Origin: UBA877 sp034436335
Lineage (GTDB): Bacteria > Chloroflexota > Anaerolineae > Anaerolineales > Villigracilaceae
Length of the DNA: 57,289 nucleotides
NCBI GenBank assembly: GCA_034436335.1
Contig: DAOTVO010000049.1
Location: forward strand, 1 to 57,289
Direction of reading: 5' to 3'
How positions within the stretch are numbered: position 1 is the first letter of the stretch; the number at the start of each line of letters is the position of its first letter. Under the pieces are notes generated by a model, which ran no database searches, had not been told where the DNA came from, and saw nothing but the letters and a program-made list of their open reading frames with translations. A program made the translations under genes and the position numbers. Shown piece by piece: positions 40,803 through 48,036 of the stretch.

Positions 40803-42412
40803 TTTGCCTCCTGTGTCGGCAAATAGGGCATGGCCGGGCCGTCCACGCCCAGCAACTCGGCCAGGGCAGCGCGCATCGCCGTGCGGTCGTCCCACGGATA
40901 CTCGGTCTCGCCGAAACACATGGACTGCTCGTGACCTTTGCCGCAGGCCAGGACGATGTCGCCCGGCCCGGCCAGACGCACCCCCAGGCGGATGGCCTCG
41001 CCGCGGTCGGGGACGCGGAAGAAGGTCTGTCCCTCGCGTCCGCCGCGTGACCTGGCGCCGGCAGCCATTTCCTCGAGGATGCCCTCCAGCGACTCGCTGC
41101 GCGGGTCCTCGGCGGTCAGGATGGAAATGTCGGCCAGTTCGGCGGAGACCTCGGCCATCAGGCGGCGCTTCTCTTTGTCGCGCAGTCCCGCCGAGCCGAA
41201 GACGGCAATCACGCGCCCCCTCCCCCCTTGCCCTTCTCCCGAGGAGAGAGGGGGAAGCATTTTTCTCGCCGTTTCAAGAGCCACCCGCAGCGCGTTGGGC
41301 GTGTGGGCAAAGTCCACGATGGCGGTGAAAGGCTGACCGAGGTCAATGCGCTCCATGCGGCCTGGCACGCCCGTCAGAGCGGCGATGCCGCGCGCCGCCG
41401 TTTGCGCGTCCACGCCCAGGCCGCGCACCGCCGCCGTCAGCGCCGCCAGGCAATTCGAGACGTTGTAGGCCCCCACCAGCGGGCTGCTGACCGGCACGCG
41501 GAAATTTGCCCCGACCGCCTCGAACTGGATTCCGCCCGGCGAATAGACGACCCCTTCGGCGCGAACATCGGCCTCAGGTCCGAGCCCGTAACTGACGGAA
41601 TTCACCGACCGGAGACCGCGGACGAGGGACGATAGAAACTCAAAGGAGGCGTCATCGCGGTTCAGGACGGCCAGGCGCGGGTTGCCCAATGGCTTCGGCT
41701 CGGTCTGCTCCAGCAGTTGGAAGAGGCGCGCTTTGGCGGCGCGGTAGTTCTCGTAAGAGCCGTGCTGGTCGAGGTGCTCGTGAGTGATGTTGGTGACGAC
41801 GGCGATGTCATATTGCGAGGCGTCCACCCGGTGCTGAGCCAGGCCGTGCGAGGTGGTCTCCAAGATGACGTGCGTCAGCCCGGCGGCGACCATCTTCGAG
41901 AGGTAGAACTGCACCTCGGGCGCGTCGGGCGTGGTGACGTGGAAGCCGGTATCGAGCACTTCGTCACCGATGACGGCGTTGACGGTGGAGATGAGTCCCG
42001 CCCGCAGGCCGGCGGCCAACAGGATTTGGTAGAGCAGGTTGGAGGTGGTCGTCTTGCCGTCGGTGCCGGTGACGCCCAGGACGGTCAGGCGGCGGCCCGG
42101 CCAATCGTAGAAGGCCGCTGCCAGCCAGGTCACGGCCTCGACCGAGTTCGGGACGCGGATGTAGGGCGCGCTGTAGGGCGAATTGACAATTCGCCCTACG
42201 TCCTCCTCCCCCACCACCGCCGCCGCGCCGCGGGCGAGGGCGTCGGGGATGAAGCGGTGTCCGTCCACCGAACCGCCGCGCCGGGCGATGAAGAGATTCC
42301 CAGGCTGCACGCGGCGGCTGTCAATCGCAATGCCGGTGATGGGCACTTCAGGCAAGGCAGCGGGAGAATACGAGAAGGGAAAGCCATCAAAGAGGGCAGG
42401 TAAAGTCTTCAT
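40799..42412 (-). CDS. murE: UDP-N-acetylmuramoyl-tripeptide synthetase
   Basis: 537 residues. It adds the third amino acid to the peptidoglycan precursor. P-loop GVTGTDGKTTTSN at 113-125, carbamylated Lys227, DFAHTPNALR and the specificity motif as EDPR at 435-438, not the DNPR of diaminopimelate enzymes or DDPN of lysine enzymes. The third residue may be ornithine or another diamino acid. Two repeat insertions are visible: residues 72-80 (VGRIVNSPY) are encoded by a 27-nt palindrome, and 390-399 (SSGEGQGGRG) by a REP-like repeat. First gene of the ttuB-ttuA-nitrilase-yhhQ operon. No clear ribosome site, with TATGGT 12 nt upstream, so leaderless initiation is possible. Confidence 0.92.
   Translation of the reverse strand: MKTLPALFDGFPFSYSPAALPEVPITGIAIDSRRVQPGNLFIARRGGSVDGHRFIPDALARGAAAVVGEEDVGRIVNSPYSAPYIRVPNSVEAVTWLAAAFYDWPGRRLTVLGVTGTDGKTTTSNLLYQILLAAGLRAGLISTVNAVIGDEVLDTGFHVTTPDAPEVQFYLSKMVAAGLTHVILETTSHGLAQHRVDASQYDIAVVTNITHEHLDQHGSYENYRAAKARLFQLLEQTEPKPLGNPRLAVLNRDDASFEFLSSLVRGLRSVNSVSYGLGPEADVRAEGVVYSPGGIQFEAVGANFRVPVSSPLVGAYNVSNCLAALTAAVRGLGVDAQTAARGIAALTGVPGRMERIDLGQPFTAIVDFAHTPNALRVALETARKMLPPLSSGEGQGGRGRVIAVFGSAGLRDKEKRRLMAEVSAELADISILTAEDPRSESLEGILEEMAAGARSRGGREGQTFFRVPDRGEAIRLGVRLAGPGDIVLACGKGHEQSMCFGETEYPWDDRTAMRAALAELLGVDGPAMPYLPTQEAK
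41216..41262. repeat. REP-like CCCTCTCC/GGAGAGGG repeat inside murE (copy C)
   Basis: On the minus strand CCCCCTCTCTCC-TCG-GGAGAAGGG is followed by CAAGGGGGGAGGGGG. It has the arrangement of the copies at 54762 and 55150: a short stem then a G-rich tail. It is in frame and adds about ten Gly/Ser-rich residues. Confidence 0.6.
42173..42199. repeat. 27-nt palindrome inserted in frame in murE
   Basis: GTAGGGCGAATT (42173-42184), centre GAC, AATTCGCCCTAC (42188-42199): perfect 12-bp arms. The segment just before it also contains GTAGGGCGC. See the equally long palindrome at 56995-57021. Confidence 0.85.
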
Positions 42413-42429
42413 GAGGCAAGTTTTACCAT

Positions 42430-42469
42430 AAAAAACAAAGACCTGACAGGCGGCGTACCGGTCAGGTCT
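42430..42469 (-). terminator. Terminator of the nuo-atp operon
   Basis: On the minus strand AGACCTGAC and GTCAGGTCT (42461-42469 and 42439-42447) form a perfect 9-bp stem, followed by TTGTTTTTT. It lies between atpFH and murE. The 110 bp from 42470 to 42580 hold a degenerate CTTGGCG-type repeat and no gene. Confidence 0.88.
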
Positions 42470-42580
42470 GAAGAGTAATGCAGAGGATTTTACTCACACC
42501 CATCTTCACCACCAAGGGATTCTCTTGGCGATTCTAGGAAGATGCTTGGCGTTCTGCGCGTCTTGGTGGTGATTCCAGAT

Positions 42581-43318
42581 TCATTTCAGCGACTGGCGCA
42601 GACCTTCGAGTTGGGCGGCGACCGAACCGTCCAGCACTTTGTCGCCGACCTTGATGACCAGCCCGCCCAGGATGGAGGGATCGACACGGAAAGCAACCGT
42701 CGCCTGCTTGCCCATCTTGGCCAGGACATCCTTCTTGACGGCTTCCTGCTCTTCGGCGGTCAGCGGCAGGGCCGAGGTCACCTCGGCGGCGGCGCCGGAG
42801 ACTTCCGCGCCTTCCAACACAACCACCTTGCCGGCTTTAACGCCGGAGAAGAACTCGTTGATGAGGGCATGCTGACGCTTTTCGTCCAGCGCCTCGCCGA
42901 CCAGTTTCTGCGCTGCGGCAATGGCCAGGGCGGCCACCTGTCCGCGCAGGTCGCCGAGCATACGGTTGCGCTCGCCTTCGGCTTCGGCCAGGGCGGCTTC
43001 GCGCGCTTTGGCGATTTCGGCTTCCGCGGCGGCACGCACGTCTTTGGCCGCCACTTCGGCGCGTTCGGTCGCCTCGCGGACGATCTGCCCGGCCTTGGCC
43101 TGGGCTTCGGCCAGGATTTTGGCCGCTTCTTTCTCGGCGTTGGCGCGCGCCTCGGCCGCGATGCGGGCGTCTTCGAGGCCCTGGGCGATCTTCTCGCGGC
43201 GCTTTTCGAGGCTGCGGACAATCGGCTTGTAGGCCCAGGCGTAGAGCAAAATCACCATCACGGTGAAGTTGAACACCTGGAAGAGGAAGAACCCTAGATT
43301 GAGACCGAGTTTATCCAT
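42581..43318 (-). CDS. atpFH: F0 ATP synthase b subunit fused to the C-terminal part of delta
   Basis: 245 residues. One membrane helix near residues 8-28 (FFLFQVFNFTVMVILLYAWA) and a long charged alanine-rich helix to about 150 are the b subunit. From about 155, KAGKVVVLEGAEVSGAAAEV and TVAFRVDPSILGGLVIKVGD match the C-terminal domain of delta, including its diagnostic DPSILGGLVIKVGD. The N-terminal six-helix domain of delta is missing, and no separate atpH follows. Fused b-delta proteins are known in mycobacteria, but those are much longer. GGAG precedes the ATG. It is the last gene before the terminator. How the stator binds alpha without the delta N-terminal domain is unclear; it may be encoded elsewhere. 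Confidence 0.88.
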   Translation of the reverse strand: MDKLGLNLGFFLFQVFNFTVMVILLYAWAYKPIVRSLEKRREKIAQGLEDARIAAEARANAEKEAAKILAEAQAKAGQIVREATERAEVAAKDVRAAAEAEIAKAREAALAEAEGERNRMLGDLRGQVAALAIAAAQKLVGEALDEKRQHALINEFFSGVKAGKVVVLEGAEVSGAAAEVTSALPLTAEEQEAVKKDVLAKMGKQATVAFRVDPSILGGLVIKVGDKVLDGSVAAQLEGLRQSLK

Positions 43319-43336
43319 CGAGACTCCTTCTCGGTT

Positions 43337-43579
43337 TTAGCCGACGAAGATGATGATGAGGGCGACGGCCAGGGCATAAATAGCGACCGCCTCGGCGAAA
43401 GCCATGCCCAGGATCATGTTGGTCTGGATGATGGGGGCCGCGTCGGGGTTGCGGCCCATGGCCTGCACACCGCCCGAAGCGGCGATGCCCACGCCCGCGC
43501 CGGCGCCGATGGCGCCCAGCATGGCGATGCCCGCGCCCAGAAGTTTCAGCCCGTCAACAAAGAATTGATTGAATTCCAT
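43337..43579 (-). CDS. atpE: F0 ATP synthase subunit c
   Basis: 80 residues, two membrane helices. GAGAGVGIAASGGVQAMGRNPDA holds the polar loop RNPDA and the ion-binding Glu63 lies in GMAFAEAVAIYALAV. The residues typical of Na-binding rings are not seen, so proton coupling is likely. AGGAGA precedes the ATG. It lies between atpB and atpFH, the standard order of F0 genes. Confidence 0.97.
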   Translation of the reverse strand: MEFNQFFVDGLKLLGAGIAMLGAIGAGAGVGIAASGGVQAMGRNPDAAPIIQTNMILGMAFAEAVAIYALAVALIIIFVG

Positions 43580-43609
43580 GGTTCTCTCCTTGATGTAGGA
43601 TGTTATTTT

Positions 43610-44674
43610 CTAGTGATGTTCTTCATGGCCGTGGGCCACGGTCGCCCCGCTGAGGAAGATGGTCGCCAGCAGGAAGAACACGTAAGCCTGAATGATGCCG
43701 AAGAAGACCTCGAACAGATACAGCCCGGCCGGGACGGCCACAGCCGTCAACGCGCCGATAATGGACAAGAGCAACGCCCCGGCGAAGATATTGCCGAAGA
43801 GACGGAAGCCAAACGAGAGAATTTTGGCGAACTCGAGGATGATTTCGAGCAAGCCGACGCCGAAGTTGATGGCGCCGAACGGCCCGCCGTTGATGAGTTG
43901 CTTGAACTGGAAGAATTTCTCGAAATACTTCGGCCCCTGCGCCCAAACGCCATAGACCTGAGTCAGCAGGACGGTAATGACCGCCAGGGCAAAGGGGAAG
44001 TTGATGTCCGTCGCCGTGCCGCGCAGGAAGGGGACGACCTCGCAGGCGGTGCAGGGCGCGCCCTCGGCGGCATGACCCTCCGTCGCGGCGGCGTGTTCCT
44101 CGGTCGCGGCCGCTTCGCCGTGCGCGGCCGCCTCCACCGGCTGGCCTTTGTCAATCGTCCAGAGGGTAAAGTCGCCGATGTGCAGCAAGGCCACCGGCGC
44201 GTAGCCCGTCCCCTCGTGGACTTGCTGAATGCGCCCGATGCTCTCGAAGCCCGGGATCATCTTAACCATGTTGGCGGTGAAGATGAGCAGGAAAATGGTC
44301 GCCACGATGGGCAGGATGCGCTTGGCCCACTTACCCGCCGAGCCTTGCACCGTGTTCCAGAGGAACTCGACAATCGCCTCGAAGGCATTGAGCAAGCCTT
44401 TGGGGGCGTCTTCATGCTGGCGGTAGAAGCGGTAAGCAGAAATGGCCAGGATGATCAGGATGAGGTCGGCCAGCAAGGTGGCGGCAATCGTGTTGGTGAT
44501 CGGGAAGCCGAAAATCTTCAGGCCGGTTTCTTCCGGCGGCAGGACGACCACCGGGCTGATCGGCTTGAGGATGGAGGGGCCGATGAACGCCGCGTAAATC
44601 CCCAGGGCAAACAAGCCCAGGATAAGCGTCGTCTTGATATGGAAACGTTTCTTGGGTTTTGCTTCGCTGCTCAC
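43610..44674 (-). CDS. atpB: F0 ATP synthase subunit a, with His/Ala/Glu-rich insertion
   Basis: 354 residues, longer than usual. It forms the proton half-channels beside the c ring. The essential Arg is in ILSFGFRLFGNIFAG and the final helix has FFGIIQAYVFFLLATIFLS. Between the second and third conserved segments, residues about 178-213 form an insertion with HGEAAATEEHAAATEGH and a CTAC pair. The C-terminus is also His-rich (HGHEEHH). A metal-binding or pH-sensing role is possible but unproved. The start is GTG with AAAGGAGG upstream, inside the intercistronic gap after atpI. Confidence 0.93.
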   Translation of the reverse strand: MSSEAKPKKRFHIKTTLILGLFALGIYAAFIGPSILKPISPVVVLPPEETGLKIFGFPITNTIAATLLADLILIILAISAYRFYRQHEDAPKGLLNAFEAIVEFLWNTVQGSAGKWAKRILPIVATIFLLIFTANMVKMIPGFESIGRIQQVHEGTGYAPVALLHIGDFTLWTIDKGQPVEAAAHGEAAATEEHAAATEGHAAEGAPCTACEVVPFLRGTATDINFPFALAVITVLLTQVYGVWAQGPKYFEKFFQFKQLINGGPFGAINFGVGLLEIILEFAKILSFGFRLFGNIFAGALLLSIIGALTAVAVPAGLYLFEVFFGIIQAYVFFLLATIFLSGATVAHGHEEHH

Positions 44675-44677
44675 CCG

Positions 44678-44977
44678 TCAATCCTCCTTTTCGTCAGATT
44701 GGTTTTTAGCGGAAGAGACCGGCGGGGGCGGCAGATTCTGCACCGCCCGCATCGCCAGCCGGAAGGTCAGGAAGAGAGAAAGCGGTCCGATGGCCACCAC
44801 CAGCGCAATCAGGATGGCGTGGCCGGTGCCAAAGACTTTATCCAGCCACTGACCGCCGAAGACCGCGCCCAAAATCAGCACCAGGCTCAGACCGGCAATC
44901 TGCGCCGCCAGGCTGCCCATCTGGTTGAGGACGGCCGGGACGGAGTATTTCGGGCGTTCTTCTGGCGGCTCGGTCAT
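44678..44977 (-). CDS. atpI: AtpI/AtpZ-like small membrane protein of the ATP synthase operon
   Basis: 99 residues with two membrane helices (about 25-45 and 53-77) and a hydrophilic C-terminus. AGLSLVLILGAVFGGQWLD and LSLFLTFRLAMRAV resemble the AtpZ/AtpI proteins that open ATP synthase operons and aid c-ring assembly or Mg transport. It lies 35 bp after nuoN and 3 bp before atpB, at the switch from Complex I to ATP synthase genes. AtpI and AtpZ are hard to tell apart by eye. Confidence 0.75.
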   Translation of the reverse strand: MTEPPEERPKYSVPAVLNQMGSLAAQIAGLSLVLILGAVFGGQWLDKVFGTGHAILIALVVAIGPLSLFLTFRLAMRAVQNLPPPPVSSAKNQSDEKED

Positions 44978-45012
44978 AGCGGCGGAATTATATCAGAGGC
45001 GCAAAGAGGCGT

Positions 45013-46449
45013 CTAGAACAAAGCCGCCGCGGCGCGGCTGGCAAAGCCAAACCAGGGGCCGAACACGGTCCCCAAGAGCAGCACGCCCGCCACCAGGACG
45101 ATCATCGCCGCCGCCACGGGGCGGGAGAGCGGAACCGGGTGCCGCTCCTCGTCCTGATTCTCCATCCGGTACAGGTAAACGTACTTCAAGACGTTCAAGT
45201 AGTAGTACAGGCCGACGATGGAGTTCAAGACGCCGACAAAGGCCAGCCAAATCCAGTTATTGTTGACCGCCGCCAGGAAAATGTAGAACTTGGCGACAAA
45301 CCCGGCAAAGGGCGGCATGCCGGCCAGGGAGAGGAAGGCCACCAGCGCCGCCAGCGCCAGCCCGGCATTGCGCCGGCTGAGACCGTAGTAGGCTGGGAAC
45401 TCGTCCGAACCGGTGACGCGCCCGACGATGGACACCACGCCGAAGGCCAGCAGGTTGGTCAAGATGTAGGCAATCAGGTAGAAGATGACGCTGGGCAGGC
45501 CAAGGCCCAAGAAAGCCACTACGCCGATCAGGGCATAGCCCGCATGGGCAATCGAAGAATAGGCCAGCAGGCGCTTGACGTCCTTCTGCGCCAGGGCAAT
45601 CAGGTTGCCGACCGTCATCGTCAACGCCGCCAGGATGGCCAGGATGAGGCTCCAGTCCTCGCTCACCCAGACGAAGACGGCGCTGAAGAGGCGGATGAGC
45701 ACGGCAAAACCGGCCGCCTTGGAGGCCGTGGAGAGGAAACCGGCGACAGGGGTCGGCGCGCCCTGATAGACATCCGGCGCCCAGAAATGGAACGGGAAGA
45801 GCGACACTTTGAAGGCCAGCCCGGCCAAGACGAGGAAGGTGATGCCGAGAGCGATCAGGTTGAATTCGCTAAAGGAGGCGCTCAATTCATACAGCCCGGT
45901 CTTGCCGCTCAAACCAAAGATCAGGCTGAAGCCGTAGAGCAGGACGGCGGAGGCCATCGCCCCAAAGAGCAGGTACTTGAAGCCCGCTTCGGTAGATTTG
46001 TCGTCCTCGCGCAGGAAACCGGCCAGAACGTAGAGCGGGATGGAAGCCGTCTCGATGGCCAGGTAGAGCATGACCAGGTCGGCGGCAGAGGCCATCAGAG
46101 ACATGCCCAGGGTGGCGGCGACCAGCAGCAGGTAAGCCTCGGCGCGGCGGGCGAGTTTCTCCTCGTCCATGAAGAAGAGCGCCGTCACCGCCGCGGCGAA
46201 GAGGAAGAACATCTTGAAGAGGAAGCCCAGCCCGTCGAAGCGGATCATGCCGCCAAAGACGAGGGTCGGCGCGGCCGGTCGGGCGAGGAGCAGGCTGAGG
46301 GTCAGGGCGAGGAGCAGGCCGCCGGCAGTGAACCAGCCCAAGAACGGGCGGCGCGCCTCGTCGCGCTTCAGGAACGGGTCGAGGGTCAAAATCAGGACGC
46401 CGAGCGTCAGCAGCAAGATTTCGGGGAGAATGGGCAAGATGCCGGTCAT
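45013..46449 (-). CDS. nuoN: NADH-quinone oxidoreductase subunit N
   Basis: 478 residues, about fourteen membrane helices. This antiporter-like subunit lies closest to the quinone module of the membrane arm. KVSLFPFHFWAPDVYQGAPTP, with the key Lys and the HFWAPDVYQGAP signature of NuoN, is clear. KRLLAYSSIAHAGYALIG is the second conserved region. It overlaps the nuoM stop by one base (TAATG). It is the last nuo gene; atpI follows after 35 bp. Confidence 0.95.
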   Translation of the reverse strand: MTGILPILPEILLLTLGVLILTLDPFLKRDEARRPFLGWFTAGGLLLALTLSLLLARPAAPTLVFGGMIRFDGLGFLFKMFFLFAAAVTALFFMDEEKLARRAEAYLLLVAATLGMSLMASAADLVMLYLAIETASIPLYVLAGFLREDDKSTEAGFKYLLFGAMASAVLLYGFSLIFGLSGKTGLYELSASFSEFNLIALGITFLVLAGLAFKVSLFPFHFWAPDVYQGAPTPVAGFLSTASKAAGFAVLIRLFSAVFVWVSEDWSLILAILAALTMTVGNLIALAQKDVKRLLAYSSIAHAGYALIGVVAFLGLGLPSVIFYLIAYILTNLLAFGVVSIVGRVTGSDEFPAYYGLSRRNAGLALAALVAFLSLAGMPPFAGFVAKFYIFLAAVNNNWIWLAFVGVLNSIVGLYYYLNVLKYVYLYRMENQDEERHPVPLSRPVAAAMIVLVAGVLLLGTVFGPWFGFASRAAAALF

Positions 46450-47930
46450 TATGCACCTCCCAACAGGGCAAGGATGTGTTGCACGCCCGACAGCACCCAG
46501 GGTTCCATCAGGGCCGGGAAGAGGCCGATGCCGATCATGAAGGCCATCAGCAGCACCAGGGCGATTTTGTCGAAGACGTTAATCGGCGGGATGTGGCCCT
46601 CGAACTCCTGCGGCATTTGGCCGAAGAAGACCTTGCGGACGACCAGCAGCACGTAGGAGGCGGTCACCACAATCGAGATGGCGGCAACGATGGCCATCCA
46701 CCAGCGCTCGGTGGCCCAGATACCGCGAAAGATGGGGAACTCGGCCACAAAGCCGGAGAAGCCCGGCATGCCCATCGAGACGAGACTGCCGACGATCAGG
46801 CCGATGCCAGCCAACGGCAGCGGCTTGATCATGCCGCCCAGTTTGGGGATGTCGCGGGTGTGCGCCCGGTCATAGACCATGCCGACGACGGCAAAGAAGA
46901 GGGCCGTCATCACGCCATGCGAGAACATCTGCAAGCCGGCGCCGAGCAGACCGTCCTGGTTGAGGGTGGCAAAGCCCATCATCACCAGCCCCATGTGCGA
47001 GACGGAGGAGAAGCCGATGACGTATTTGAAATCAATCTGCACGCTGGCGATGAAGGCGCCATAGACAATGTTGACCAGCGCCAGCGACATGATGAGCGGC
47101 GCCCAGAACTTGGCCCCCTCCGGCAGGAGCATGATGCCCACCCGCAGGGCGGCGAAAGCGCCCAGTTTCATCAGCACGCCGGCATGGAACATCGAGACGG
47201 CAGTCGGGGCGGCCACGTGACCATCGGGCGACCAGTTGTGGAAGGGGAAGATGCCGCCCAGCACGGCAAAACCGAGGAAGACCGGCAGGAACCAAATTTT
47301 CTGAAATTCGGGCGTGAAGTTGACCGTCTCCAGCACGAGCATATCGAAGGTATGCGTGCCGCTGGTAAAGTACATGACGAGTGCGCCAATGAGGGAGATG
47401 ACCGAGCCGACGAACAGGTAGAGGGTCAGTTTCATCGCCGCGTACTCGCGGGTCTTCACCCAGCCCCAGATGGCAATCAGCAGGTACATCGGGAAGACGG
47501 CGATTTCGTAGAAGAAGAACAGCATGAACAGGTCGAGCGAGGCGAAGACGCCGAAGACGCCCGAAGCCAGGATGAACAGGAAGGCGAAGAACTCACGCGG
47601 CCGCTCTTCGATGCCCCACGAGATCATCACGCCCGTGACCATCACCACGCCGGTCAGCAAGACGAGCGGGGCCGACATGCCGTCCACGCCGAAGTGCAAA
47701 CTGATGCCCAACTGCGGCATCCAGGCATATTTTTCGATGAACTGATAACCGGCGGCGGCCTTGTCGTAGGCGAAATAAACCCACAAGGAAAGCGCCAGCG
47801 CGGCCAGACCGGCGGCCAGCGCCGTCCAGCGGATGGCTTTTTTCCACTCCGGCTTGTAGAGCAGGATGACCAGCCCCGCCGCCAGCGGGATGAAGACGAT
47901 AACGCTCAGTAACGGAAATTGCATGTTCAC
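46449..47930 (-). CDS. nuoM: NADH-quinone oxidoreductase subunit M (first copy in coordinates)
   Basis: 493 residues. LHFGVDGMSAPLVLLTGVVM, FFFYEIAVFPMYLLIAIWG and FPFHNWSPDGHVAAPTAVSM are NuoM signatures, with the conserved Glu (YEIAVFP) and the Lys residues of the proton path. FKYVIGFSSVSHMGLVMMG is the last landmark. The WSPDGHVAAPT variant (usually WLPDAHTEAPT) differs from the second NuoM upstream. That difference and the distance between the two proteins show they are not a recent duplication. Preceded by a repeat-filled gap (47938-48036). Confidence 0.93.
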   Translation of the reverse strand: MNMQFPLLSVIVFIPLAAGLVILLYKPEWKKAIRWTALAAGLAALALSLWVYFAYDKAAAGYQFIEKYAWMPQLGISLHFGVDGMSAPLVLLTGVVMVTGVMISWGIEERPREFFAFLFILASGVFGVFASLDLFMLFFFYEIAVFPMYLLIAIWGWVKTREYAAMKLTLYLFVGSVISLIGALVMYFTSGTHTFDMLVLETVNFTPEFQKIWFLPVFLGFAVLGGIFPFHNWSPDGHVAAPTAVSMFHAGVLMKLGAFAALRVGIMLLPEGAKFWAPLIMSLALVNIVYGAFIASVQIDFKYVIGFSSVSHMGLVMMGFATLNQDGLLGAGLQMFSHGVMTALFFAVVGMVYDRAHTRDIPKLGGMIKPLPLAGIGLIVGSLVSMGMPGFSGFVAEFPIFRGIWATERWWMAIVAAISIVVTASYVLLVVRKVFFGQMPQEFEGHIPPINVFDKIALVLLMAFMIGIGLFPALMEPWVLSGVQHILALLGGA

Positions 47931-47937
47931 CTCGGTG

Positions 47938-48036
47938 AGTCTGATAGTCAGATAGTCAGGAGTCTGATAGTCTGATAACGATAAGACTATGAGACTATAA
48001 GACTATGAGACTATGAGACTAAAAGGCTAAAAGACT
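47938..48036. repeat. Degenerate GATAGTCT/GACTATGA tandem repeat between the two nuoM genes
   Basis: About 100 bp of units of 7-9 nt: CTGATAGT, CAGATAGT, CTGATAGT, CTGATAAC, then GACTATGA repeated and GACTAAAAG. The two halves are roughly inverse to one another. It fills the whole gap and reaches the stop codon of the upstream nuoM. Confidence 0.8.

Noticed and set aside
47938..48036. CRISPR array between the nuoM genes
   Set aside because: Units are 7-9 nt and contiguous; there are no spacers of 30 nt or constant repeats, and no cas gene is in the window.
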